Assembly: GCA_016987375.1 (NCBI GenBank)
Contig: PJRA01000196.1
Location: 502,021-524,364 of the forward strand
Direction of reading: 5' to 3'
Source: Brachionus koreanus
Taxonomy: Eukaryota; Rotifera; Eurotatoria; Ploima; Brachionidae
DNA length: 22,344 nt
Below the pieces are notes generated by a model. That model worked only from the letters and a program-made list of their open reading frames with translations, made no database searches and was not told the origin of the DNA. Of the stretch, positions 1 through 8,292 are shown piece by piece. Position 1 is the stretch's first letter, and each line of letters opens with the position of its first letter. A program made the position numbers and the translations under genes.

Positions 1-596
1 CTCGTTGTTGACTAGCAAATCGTTGTCATAATCGCTGTCTAAATTATTGCCGATTATGACCTTGGCATAGTCACCATCGTCAAAGCACTCGTTCGTTTTT
101 TCCAAATTATCGTACAGTTTATTTACAATGTAGGTGCGGCGGTCTATTTTGGGCGTCTCGTCGACTAGGGAGTCGGCCGAGGAGGAGAGTGACGATGAAG
201 ACAGACGCAGCTTAGACGGCTCTTCGTCATCGACTATCGACTGAATGAGAGTGCTGTTTTGCTCCTGGTCGGCTTTTGACTCGCTAACGCTTATCGAATT
301 CTCAAAATCGTTTATATAATTAACTATCTGTTGCATTTCGTCCTCTTGAGATTCACGTTTGTCCGATTTGTGCATATCTTTGCTAATCAGATCAGTGCAA
401 GTCGAGTCAATGTCGTCATATTCGCTCTCGTCTTGAGTGTACTTGTGTTGTGGTTTAAGAGGTCTTTGACGATTAAACGAACTCAAATTTACTGATGTGC
501 ATGAATCAGATGATTTTAGTTGATTATCATGACACGAAAGGGTTGGTTGAATGGTGCGACGTTTGGATGGTATTGGATTGCTCGAAATTATATCAC
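1..596 (-). CDS. ARHGAP32/33: ARHGAP32/33-family RhoGAP, exon 4 (acidic Ser-rich tail, partial)
   Basis: The minus strand is open without a stop from the acceptor at 597-598 (tttttttaattttag) to the window edge: 2 bases plus 198 codons. The two leading bases complete the Cys codon split by the previous exon. It begins DIISSNPIPSKRRTIQPTLS and includes YTQDESEYDDIDSTCTD, RLSSSSLSSSADSLVDETPK and RRTYIVNKLYDNLEK. Coding is supported by third-position G/C far above the flanking DNA, an abrupt change to AT-only sequence at the acceptor, and exact phase match. The segment is acidic and serine-rich with scattered tyrosines, expected to be disordered. The NKLYDNL segment loosely recalls SYDNL-type motifs in vertebrate family members, a weak likeness. 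The exon has no start codon and continues beyond coordinate 1, so the protein is incomplete. Confidence 0.88.
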
Positions 597-839
597 CTAA
601 AATTAAAAAAAAATTTTTAGCAATTAAAATAATTATTATATTATACATAAATAGATTGTTTTTATAGATTTTTTTTGATAAATCAATTTATTGCAGATGA
701 CTGGGTCAGTTTTTTATCAAATGTTCAATTTAAATACTTAAAATAAGTGTTAATTTTTTCATGCTAAAACCAAAGGCATCAAATCAGACAAAAGACCAAG
801 ATGACCTGATGATATACAACTTTCAAAACTACGCAACAA

Positions 840-1640
840 ACTCATACATTCAAAACACAGTATCTTCTTAACTGTATCAAACATTTTTCAAAACAATGTA
901 TATATAGACATTTTGAATCGTTTGGTGCTTCGAAAGCAAAAAACAATTTTGCAAAATGATGCACAATTAGAATAAGAGATGGATAAAATCTAATAAGTCT
1001 TGTTGCCAGTAAAGGTTTGATAAACTATGACGTACTGGGCTTTTCTACAAACTAATTGGAAAAATGAATAATTATTTGTGGAGAATATTAAACAGATATT
1101 ATGAAATTTCTAAAGTGATCATCAAAGTTGGTGAAGAAACAAGTAAAAAAAAGAAGTCTTTTTCCAATAATAGAAGGAGTCAAACAAAGAAGAATGTTAT
1201 CACCGTACTTATTTAATTTTTTCATCGATCAAATGTCATCTGTATGTACTAATTGAAAAGTTGGTGCAAAGATTGGTGAAATAAATTTGTCAGTTCTTGC
1301 CTACTGTGACGATATAGTCTTATTATCACCATCCGAAAAACACATTAAAATTTTGCTAAGAACTTGTGAAAATTATGCCAAGGACTGGAAAATCGAATTC
1401 AATGCCTCTAAATCGGCATCAATCCTATTCGAAAAAATAAGTACAAGTTATTACAGAATTTAAATTAAATGGCTCTACGATTCTACGATTCCAAAAGTAC
1501 AAAGTTTGATTTATCTTGGCCTACCTTTTGGAAATCAAAAATCAATAAAGGATTTCGTGGAAAATAAGATGAAAAAAGTTGAAAAGAGTTTTTACTCTCT
1601 AAATAGTGTTGGATGCAAACCAAAATTAATTAAAATAAAA
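840..1640 (+). pseudogene. Non-LTR retrotransposon (LINE) reverse transcriptase relic
   Basis: Broken frames on the plus strand read as a LINE reverse transcriptase in the expected order. LFYKLIGKMNNYLW lies near 1040, then EGVKQRRMLSPYLFNFFIDQ (the GVxQGxxLSPxLFN motif with QG altered to QR), then VLAYCDDIVLLSPSEKHIK with the catalytic DD at 1308-1313. CENYAKDWKIEFNASKS follows, and IYLGLPFGNQKS and KKVEKSFYSLNSVGCKPK end near 1625. At least two frameshifts (near 1150 and around 1450-1500) and a stop after SSVCTN show it is dead. The upstream FD catalytic segment near 1010 is damaged. The coding similarity stops abruptly at a short AT-rich inverted repeat (1620-1667). The protein resembles jockey-type or similar endonuclease LINEs; I cannot fix the clade. 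A second fragment of the same family is at 19804-19889. Confidence 0.85.
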
Positions 1641-1896
1641 TTTAATTAAAAAATTAATTTTTTTTGGAAAAAAGTAAAGAAATAAAAAGAGTAGAATAAA
1701 TTCGGTTTTGGGTGTTAATTAAGTATATAATGTTAATCATTTTTTCTTGTAATTTTCTATTTTTTTTTAAATAGTAGTAATGTTAGCCAAATCGATAATT
1801 AACTTAATTATTTTATACAATCGTGGTTTTTTTTTTTATATATATTTTTTTTTGTATATTTACTTTTTATCTTTTAATTTATTCAATACGTTAAAC

Positions 1897-1940
1897 ATGC
1901 AGGCTGAAAAGAGGGTTCATACCACTCGTATAAGCCTGTG
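1897..1940 (+). other. GC-richer hairpin island in intron 3
   Basis: A short island stands out from poly-A/T sequence: caggct and agcctg are exact complements about 25 bases apart. It lies downstream of the LINE relic on the same strand and could be a remnant of a structured LINE 3' end, but no link is demonstrated. Confidence 0.3.
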
Positions 1941-2065
1941 GAGGTAAATTTCCAAACCATATTTTATTTATTTTTTTTTAATGTAAGCCATTATAAGTAA
2001 ATAATAAATGCTTAAAAAATTATCATGCCACAAGAAATTCTTTATTATCCGGAATTGTAGTAAAT

Positions 2066-2107
2066 TTATCTGATTATCGTAAATTGCTAAGAAAATTTTT
2101 TTTAATT
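2066..2107 (+). repeat. Direct repeat copy 1 (about 41 bp)
   Basis: Begins ttatctgattatcgtaaatt, then tgctaagaaaa and a T run and aatt. Matches 3464-3504 exactly except for one T more in the run. Confidence 0.85.
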
Positions 2108-2224
2108 TTCAAAATTGAATTTTTCCAATTCGTTTTATTTATTTAGCAAAAATAAAATTAATAAATGAAAATTTTTTGTTTAATTAAACTTGAAATCACA
2201 ATACACTAACTAAACTCAAATATA

Positions 2225-2635
2225 TCTTATTTGGCAAGACTGCGCAAGCTACAAAAACGAATTAATCAGTTTGTCTACATCAACACCTTAAAAACCGATC
2301 TTTTACCATCTGTTGAACTGCTATTTGAGCTAGTCGACCCTTGGATTTTTAAGCAAAATGGAACTTCTGCACATACTGATCACTCAGTAAGCGACTTGAA
2401 AAAATTACAGAACACTAAGGCTCTGTTAAGATCTCAATCCAAACGAAAACTTATGGTCATACATGAAAACCAAACTGGTAGACATAAAAAACGCCTCTAT
2501 TGAGCATTTAAAAGAGGCTATAGTTAAAGGGTGGCTAAAAGGTTTCTACTTAGTATGCACAAAAATTGATTGAATCTATGCCAAAAAGAATTTGGGCTTG
2601 TCATAAAGCCATAGACGGTCATTTAAAATAATAAA
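2225..2635 (+). pseudogene. Mariner/Tc1-type transposase C-terminal relic
   Basis: The 90-codon frame at 2231-2503 reads INTLKTDLLPSVELLF and then WIFKQNGTSAHTDHSV. This is the second-catalytic-Asp region of Tc1/mariner transposases (usually W-FQQDGAxAHT). The Asp is replaced by Asn here, so the copy cannot be catalytic. The expected WPxxSPDLNPxE block is missing. After a frameshift the tail resumes as IEHLKEAIVKGWLK (2511-2552) and, after another shift, MPKRIWACHKAIDGHLK to a stop near 2631, typical of the C-terminus. No flanking inverted repeats were found. It is not the same element as the one starting at 2703, whose matching region is still present. Confidence 0.75.
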
Positions 2636-2702
2636 TTGTAAAAATTTCAAACTTTTGCTGAAAACTGTATAATTTTGAATCCAAGCCTGTCAAATAGATA
2701 TA

Positions 2703-2730
2703 CAGGTTGATCGTATTTTGAAACACTTTA
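2703..2730 (+). repeat. Left terminal inverted repeat of the DD41D element
   Basis: Starts CAGGTTGATCGTATTTT and continues GAAACACTTT. It matches the complement of 4055-4026 except for one base and a three-base gap. Confidence 0.85.
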
Positions 2731-2845
2731 GTTTTGCTTATAACTCTTGGACAATTTTACAAATATAAACACATTTATACATTTTTTTAATCCTCATGCA
2801 ATTCTCTTTCATAATAAATTTTAAAAAAAAAATTTGAATTTTCAA

Positions 2846-4017
2846 ATGCCAAAAATAACCTCAACCGAAACCGAGATAGACGTGAAGCGTCTTTCCAAAG
2901 AGAAATATTCATATAGACAAATCAAGAATAAGCTCAGAGGAAGATGTTGGTGTTAGCATTGCAACTATATGTCGTATTCTCAAAAACATTGGTATCAGAC
3001 GTTCTGCGAAAAATAATAAGCAGCCTGTGCCACAATATCGAACATTACCAATTAAGAGAACCCCGGCAAATGTACAAAAAGTTAAGCGGCTAGCGAATAA
3101 AAAGAACCCTCAGACCCGTCGTGATATACAATAACAAACCTCATTGAGTCTTGATACAATCCACAAAATTATCCATAAAGATTTAAAACTCGCAACCAAA
3201 AATAAAACGAGAGTTCACAAGCTTAATGCCGAGCATAAAAATAATCGAAAAACCAATTGCCGGAAGCTCTATGAGAATTATCTGGCTGGTCATAGATCCG
3301 AATATGCAGTAACACTAGATGAAGCATTGGTCTACCTTGAAGATTCGAACCGGGAAAGACGGATTTGCTACGTAAAACAAGGCGAACGTAAACCTGAAAG
3401 TTGGGTAATGGAAAAAGATGAAAGTTTCAAAAAAGGGTTTATGATAGTAGGGATAATCACTGATTATCTGATTATCGTAAATTGCTAAGAAAATTTTTTT
3501 AATTGCTAAGAATATATATATATATAATGTTCCTCTGTTTAGGGTACCATCTCAAGTAAAAATAAATGCACAGTACTACGTAGACTATGTTTTGAAACCA
3601 TTGTTCACTAAGCATCTTCCTCGCTTGTACCCGAACGAGATTCACAAGGTGTTTTTCCATCATGACAAAGCATCTAGCCATACAGCCTATTCGACAACCG
3701 AATGTTTAGAGGAACTAAAATCAAGTATTGGTATTTCATATCTTGAAAAAGACGACATACCTGTCAAAGCTCCAGACGCTAGTCCGCTTGACTTTTATGG
3801 CTTCGGTTACCTAAAGCAACAGCTTTCAAAAAGAAGAGCTCGGACCTTAAATGGAGTTTGGAAACTTTCTCAAGAGATATGGTCACAAATTGAAGTCGTA
3901 ACGTGTCGAAAAGTATTTAATGCCTGGAAAAGAAGGTGTCGATTAATATCAGCGAAGAATGGCGAACACATAGAGCAGACTAAAGATATACATCGACGAC
4001 ACATTCAAAAATTATAA
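2846..4017 (+). pseudogene. DD41D transposase, inactivated (frameshift, stop, insertion)
   Basis: The transposase would cut and paste its own element at TA sites. The ATG at 2846 starts MPKITSTETEIDVKRLSKEK. The paired helix-turn-helix DNA-binding part follows (SYRQIKNKL; ATICRILKNIGIRRSAK), as does DTIHKIIHKDLKL. The catalytic domain shows the first Asp in VTLDEALVYL (3318-3320), the second in FFHHDKASSHTA (3664-3666) and the third in SPLDFYGFGYLKQQL (3790-3792), 41 residues after the second. Damage: a frameshift near 2938 giving a stop at 2954-2956, an in-frame TAA at 3132-3134, and about 65 bases of foreign AT-rich sequence between FMIVGIIT (ends about 3461) and VPLFRVPSQVKINAQYY (from about 3531), which brings a stop at 3486-3488. 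The final frame ends at TAA 4015-4017. All three catalytic acids are intact, so decay is fairly recent. Confidence 0.85.
3464..3504 (+). repeat. Direct repeat copy 2, inside the transposase
   Basis: The same 41 bp as 2066-2107, here forming the first part of a roughly 65-base insert that splits the transposase frame. The rest of the insert repeats aattgctaagaa and ends in a (TA)n run at 3513-3527. Confidence 0.85.
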
Positions 4018-4024
4018 TTAAAAA

Positions 4025-4055
4025 AAAAGTGTTTCAATAAAATACGATCAATCTG
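4025..4055 (-). repeat. Right terminal inverted repeat of the DD41D element
   Basis: Read on the minus strand it starts CAGATTGATCGTATTTT, then ATT, then GAAACACTTT. It begins within ten bases of the transposase stop codon. Confidence 0.85.
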
Positions 4056-4464
4056 TATACATATATAAACATATAGTTAATATATATATATATTAACGTA
4101 TGTGAAAAGCAGGCTTTAAAAGTGAAAAAAATTTCAGTTTCCTTTGTTTTTCTAATTAAAATATGAAAAAATGAAAAATTTGAAAATTTTTTATGGCCAT
4201 TTGTGAAAAAAGGCAAAGGTGAACGAACTAGCATCAATGAACTAATCTCGAAAAACTTTTTTTTTTCGATATACTTTGTGAGATATATCTATTTTTTGCT
4301 TTAATGACATTTTCTCATTAAAAAATCCTATCCTAATTATTTTTTTAATTTAAGAACATTATTTTAAAATTTAAATTTAAACGAAAAATGTGAATGAAAT
4401 AATTAATAACTCAAATAATTAAAAACTAAATTAATTGAAAAAGAAAATCTAAAATGAAATTTAC

Positions 4465-5102
4465 ATTTTACACATTCAGAATTGGGGTCTGATTGAAAAT
4501 CTTTGAAAGTAGACAAACATGGTTTTGAGCCTCTTACAATATTCGACTTGATACTTTGCTGTGAGGCATTTAGTCTGTTGTTTCTCATCACTATTCCGCT
4601 ATTGGCTTGATTAGCAGGTGATGACAAAGTTCCAGTAAACGAAGTCAAGTTCGACTGTACAGCCATTTGAGCAGTCGATTGAAGTTGATTTATACAATTC
4701 GGATATTCGGGTTTGGCTTCGTTTGCGGCCGAATTGGTAGACGCTGGCTTGAAGGTGCTAGTGCTGGCTGTGCGAACAATGCCCGATGTGTTTATGGCCG
4801 GTTTTTGATTTAAAATGTCGGCTTGTTCTTGCAGAGTGGGTTGATTGATTGGCGAGCTTGGCTGGTGTTTGAGACTGCCGACACGAAGCGTGCGAAAGAG
4901 TGACTTGAGGGCCGGACTGCCTGGTGAAGCGTGAGACTCGGTTTGCTTTTGGCTCGGAATGGGTGAAGACGAAATCGAATGACTCGACTGAGAAGACGGA
5001 ATTTGAGCGGACAATTGATCAAATTGTTGCTGTATATGTACATTTGTCGGAATTTGATGTTGCATATTTACATTTTTATCTTTTTTTTTCTTTTTTTTTA
5101 AC
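4465..5102 (-). CDS. ARHGAP32/33: ARHGAP32/33-family RhoGAP, exon 3 (low-complexity linker)
   Basis: This exon encodes roughly residues 551-764. The acceptor is tattcttctaaag; its first base completes the split Glu codon of the previous exon, and the frame then reads LKKKKKKDKNVN before the first Met of the visible open frame. The lysine run is where vertebrate ARHGAP32/33 also has a basic stretch after the post-GAP segment (family knowledge). The rest is rich in Ser, Pro, Gln, Thr and Asn, with no recognisable fold, for example SSHSISSSPIPSQKQ and SPALKSLFRTLRVGSLKHQ. Such tails usually carry phosphorylation and SH3-binding sites; here that is inference. Two donors nine bases apart (after 4474 and after 4465) both fit the phase of the next exon; 4465 (GTAAAT) is chosen as the stronger. 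Confidence 0.85.
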
Positions 5103-5998
5103 CTTTAGAAGAATAAAAATTTAATTAAAAATTTTTATTACTTTGATAAATTAAAAAATAAATTTTGTCGAAATTTTTCTAGATCTTTCAATAACGACTA
5201 CATAAACTATTAAACGTATTTTTTTCGCCTTCAAAAGACATTTGATTTTGAAGAGCTCGGATAGCATTGTGAAATTCCTGTTCCAAGTGGGTATTTGTCA
5301 ATCAAATGTCCATTTACATTATTTTATGTTGTTTACTATCTTATAAATTAGTCTATCATGCCAAACTCTGTCAAAAGCTTCAAAAATATCGAAATCAGAG
5401 TTATTTAATAGTTACAAGTCTCAAGCCAAGTGCAAAAAACGTCCAAGTCAATGACAAAAGACTTGAACAATTCAACTAGGCCAATATTTGAAAGAAAAGA
5501 AAATGTATTAGTTTGAACAATTTTTTTTTTATTTATCTTTTTAATTGATTTAATTTTTTGGAAAAAAAATCTTTTTTTAAAATTATTTTTTAATTCAATT
5601 TTTTCAGTTAAATTTAGAGCTTATGAATGAAAAAATTCTATTTAATGGATACGTCCATATCATAGAAGCGGACGGATGATTAAGGACTTAAGAAATTTTA
5701 ATATTAAAACTGTTTGATTTAGGGCCTTTTAAAACAGAATTGATCTATTTTTCATTTAAATTTAATTTTTAAAATCAAAAACTTTTAAAGGCCAGAATAA
5801 ATTTTGATTAAAACAATAAACAAAAATTTTAAATAGTTTAATATTGAAATAAATAAAAATAAAAATCAAATATTCTAAGCTTTTGAGCAAAGCAACAAGA
5901 GCAGAAAAATTACTACTTATTCAATTAGGGATTCCTATTCAATTTAAATCGAAAAATTAAAAAGCAGAAAAAAGTTGCTTTTTTTTCCAAAAACTTAC
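5103..5998 (-). other. Intron 2 of the RhoGAP gene
   Basis: About 900 bases with donor GTAAGT at 5998 and acceptor ttctaaag at 5103. It is AT-rich, and I found no reading frame or terminal repeat pair. A slightly less AT-rich patch near 5250-5480 has no recognisable content. Confidence 0.8.
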
Positions 5999-6486
5999 TC
6001 GGGTATTTCAATTACGGTATGATATTTGGGCATATCGCTTGGACCAACTTGTTTATATTTGTCCTGGGCCTCTTCTAGTGTAATCAGTTTATTATTGTAG
6101 CAAACACTGATAGGCCGATAGTTTTTCGAGCTGTTGTTTGACTTTATGCTGCTGTTAAACTCTCGGCGACGCACCAAAGAAGCAAATTTGTCATTGAAAA
6201 TAGTATCAGCATTGGCTATTAAAAATTCGGCAATGTTCGCCTGCAGCGTTATACTGTGCAGCATGTCGTATTGCATACAGTCTTTGGAGTCCATTTCTCT
6301 CGACTTTAGTAAATTGGGAGCCCATACAATTGCCAAATTTTTTGTATTCATGTTGGTCTCTGGTGAGAATTCGGCCAAATTGTGCAAGTGCTTCATTAGA
6401 AATGCCAAGGTGCGGTAATGCGGTGGTGGCAATTGCTGAACCACGTCGTGTATCTCAATTATTTTGTCTTCTACATTTGCAGACTT
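5999..6486 (-). CDS. ARHGAP32/33: ARHGAP32/33-family RhoGAP, exon 2 (second half of RhoGAP)
   Basis: This exon encodes residues 389-551 and completes the RhoGAP domain begun in the exon at 9974-11137. It starts after the acceptor ttatctgttag and reads KSANVEDKIIEIHDVVQQLP in phase 0, which joins naturally to the preceding YQKFI. The conserved RhoGAP second half is clear: LPPPHYRTL, then NLAIVWAPNLL with the conserved Asn near residue 446. After the domain, ITLEEAQ (about 523-529) and KYHTVIEIPE (542-551) match a conserved post-GAP segment of ARHGAP32/33, which supports family assignment beyond the generic RhoGAP fold. The exon ends GA|GTAAGT (phase 2), a near-consensus donor, so the apparent stop just after IPE is intronic. 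A GTG codon inside IHDVV can be mistaken for a start, but the exon continues upstream of it. Confidence 0.94.
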
Positions 6487-7673
6487 CTAACAGATAAAAA
6501 TTTAACTCTTGATTTTCAATTTTATAGTTTTTGTTAATTTTTGGTTTAATTTTTTTTTAGTTCATTTCAATAGAATAGTTCGATAAAATTGTCTTTGAGA
6601 AGCTTATAATAAATATTTTTGTCATAATTTCATTAATCAAAGCTAAAGCAAGAAAAGCAAGATTATTAAGGCTAAATGGCGAATTATTTACTGTAAATAG
6701 ATGGTTTTTTGTTTCTTAATTATTTTAATTTAACACATATAAAAGGATAAATATTTAAATTAGTACATTATTGTATGCAGCTAAAAAAATACTTTTAAAT
6801 ACTCTATCAAAAACAATAGTTAGCTTTAACTAATCTAAATTAATCTTTGTAGAAAAATATGGCTTATAAATATGCTTTAAAGCATAGAACTCTTGTTAGA
6901 ATTATAGCAATCCATGTATCCTCAGATCCTTCACTAACAGAAGAGATATGAGCTATTAACAACAGTCGCTTTTATGACAGTCTGTGAATGCGTTACTCAT
7001 ATAACAAAATAAATGATTCATAAAACAAAATTTGTTTAATAAATATATATAAATTTACTCTATTCTTCACTTCAATTATAACAATCATAATCTGGTTTTT
7101 TGAAATTTAGTACAATAGAACAGAACAAAATGCTAAGAATTCTTATAACTTTTCTTTTAAAAGTCAAAAGCAAGTTCTGTAAATGCAACATGGTGCAACA
7201 TTCAAAGTTGCACTATTATGACAAGTCTAAAAAAACTGTGCAAACATAGCAAAATTAAAATTTGAACAAATTTGACCATAGTGCATTTTGCAGAGACTTT
7301 GCACATCATTAGCAGACTTTGAATTTTGGTGTAACAAAGTATGTTGAAATTTATTGCACTAACAGAACTAATTAAAAGCCTTCAGAAAAAAAGTTATTTG
7401 TTATTTTGTACCGAATTTCACAAAACCCATAATCTTCTTATACTTCATTTTATTCATAATAATCATACTCAGAAATAAATTCCTAAATAGATCAGAAATT
7501 ATAAATATTATCAAAGTATTCTAAGATTTAACTTTTTATCCTAAATATTGCCTGATAAAAAAGACAAATGAAATTTTTAAAAATTCAGACTCGAATTAAT
7601 TCTTTTTTGTAAAATTCTTGTTATTTTAAATCAATGCTGTAAGTGGTAAATCAAAGGCATATACCTAAGTCAC

Positions 7674-7724
7674 CGTGGCAACAGATACTGACCAGTTCAA
7701 CGCCATAAACCCGGACCCCGAGTT
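7674..7724 (-). other. Candidate 51-bp cassette microexon (speculative)
   Basis: On the minus strand a GC-richer island follows a strong acceptor (tatctggctttctttcag) and is open in the phase 0 needed between exons 1 and 2. It would insert 17 residues, NSGSGFMALNWSVSVAT, into the RhoGAP domain without changing the frame. The donor (ACG|GTGACT) is weak. The exon 1-exon 2 junction already matches the family without it, so at most it would be alternative. It could equally be a mobile-element fragment. Confidence 0.2.
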
Positions 7725-8164
7725 CTGAAAGAAAGCCAGATACTAGTTATTTATAACAGGACCCCAAATTTAAGAGCTAGATTAATTAATTAAAATTTTG
7801 GAATGTTTTTTTTACTAATATTACTTGAAATATATAAATAAAATAAAATTTTTTTCCGAGTATGAAAACTTTGAATAATATGAATAAAATGAAATGTGAT
7901 AAATTTAATACATTGAAATTTTTAAAGATAATAAAAGATATTAATAACATGAATAAAATTTGTTTAATTCAGACTTGTATTTGACGTGAATTTTTTTCTT
8001 TAATTTCTAAAATTAAAGAATAAAATAGTAAGATTTAAGATTAAGCATAAAAAGTAAGATTTGCACTTAGCATTTGCTTGTCTACTTTTTGACCAAGGCC
8101 CCTCAAAGCCGAAATATCTCTTTTTCAAATGAGACTTGTTCATAATTCTTAAAATTTATTCAAT

Positions 8165-8240
8165 GCTTTTGTATGGGATTTTCGATAAAACGAATATAAA
8201 AATTTCCGCCCAACTTTGTCGTTATATCGAGGATTGACTG
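8165..8240 (-). mobile_element. Pogo/Tigger-like terminus (single end)
   Basis: Read on the minus strand from 8240, the sequence starts CAGTCAATCCTCGATATAAC, continues with CGACAAAGTTGGGCGGAAAT, and is preceded by TA (8241-8242). CAG followed by a CTCGATATAACGA-type stretch is characteristic of pogo/Tigger-family terminal repeats (family knowledge). I could not find the partner end, so this is a solo terminus or truncated copy. Confidence 0.5.
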
Positions 8241-8270
8241 TAGTATTGGTAAGCCTAATCGTATCTTAAG

Positions 8271-8292
8271 CGTCACGTTTAAATTCGTGACG
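8271..8292. repeat. CpG-containing perfect hairpin
   Basis: CGTCACG, an 8-base TTTAAATT spacer, then CGTGACG: a perfect 7-bp stem in otherwise CpG-poor intron sequence. It contains CGTCA/TGACG half-sites of the CRE type, but one occurrence does not show function. Confidence 0.35.

Larger units (their letters stand above)
2701..4057 (+). mobile_element. Tc1/mariner-superfamily element with DD41D transposase, both ends present
   Basis: A 1353-bp element (2703-4055) is flanked by TA on both sides (2701-2702, 4056-4057), the duplication expected for the superfamily. Its terminal inverted repeats align over about 28 bases: both start CAG, share TTGATCGTATTTT, and continue GAAACACTTT; the right copy has three extra bases. 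Inside is a damaged transposase in the plus direction ending just before the right repeat. The catalytic spacing (D-41-D) places it nearest the rosa/Visitor-type DD41D group (family knowledge). It sits inside intron 3, antisense to the host gene. Confidence 0.88.
597..4464 (-). other. Intron 3 of the RhoGAP gene, packed with transposon relics
   Basis: About 3.9 kb between exons 3 and 4, with donor GTAAAT at 4464 and acceptor aattttag at 597. It holds a LINE relic, a mariner transposase tail and a Tc1/mariner element with both ends, all on the opposite strand to the host gene. The remaining sequence (597-840, 1640-1890, 1960-2220, 4058-4464) is AT-rich, with poly-T and TA runs and nothing else I recognise. 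Confidence 0.8.

Noticed and set aside
3340..3352. gattcgaacc as a tRNA T-arm
   Set aside because: It lies within the transposase coding sequence and no cloverleaf can be built around it.
4924..5124. Plus-strand open frame opposite exon 3
   Set aside because: A shadow of the coding exon on the other strand; it runs into intron sequence.
6134..6418. 94-codon plus-strand open frame
   Set aside because: Antisense to the conserved second half of the RhoGAP domain, with no independent support.
7170..7340. Weak inverted similarity (ttcaaagt near 7203 and actttgaa near 7316) and phrases like gttctgtaaa shared with the MITE at 11637
   Set aside because: The matches are short and scattered; no boundaries or target duplication could be drawn.
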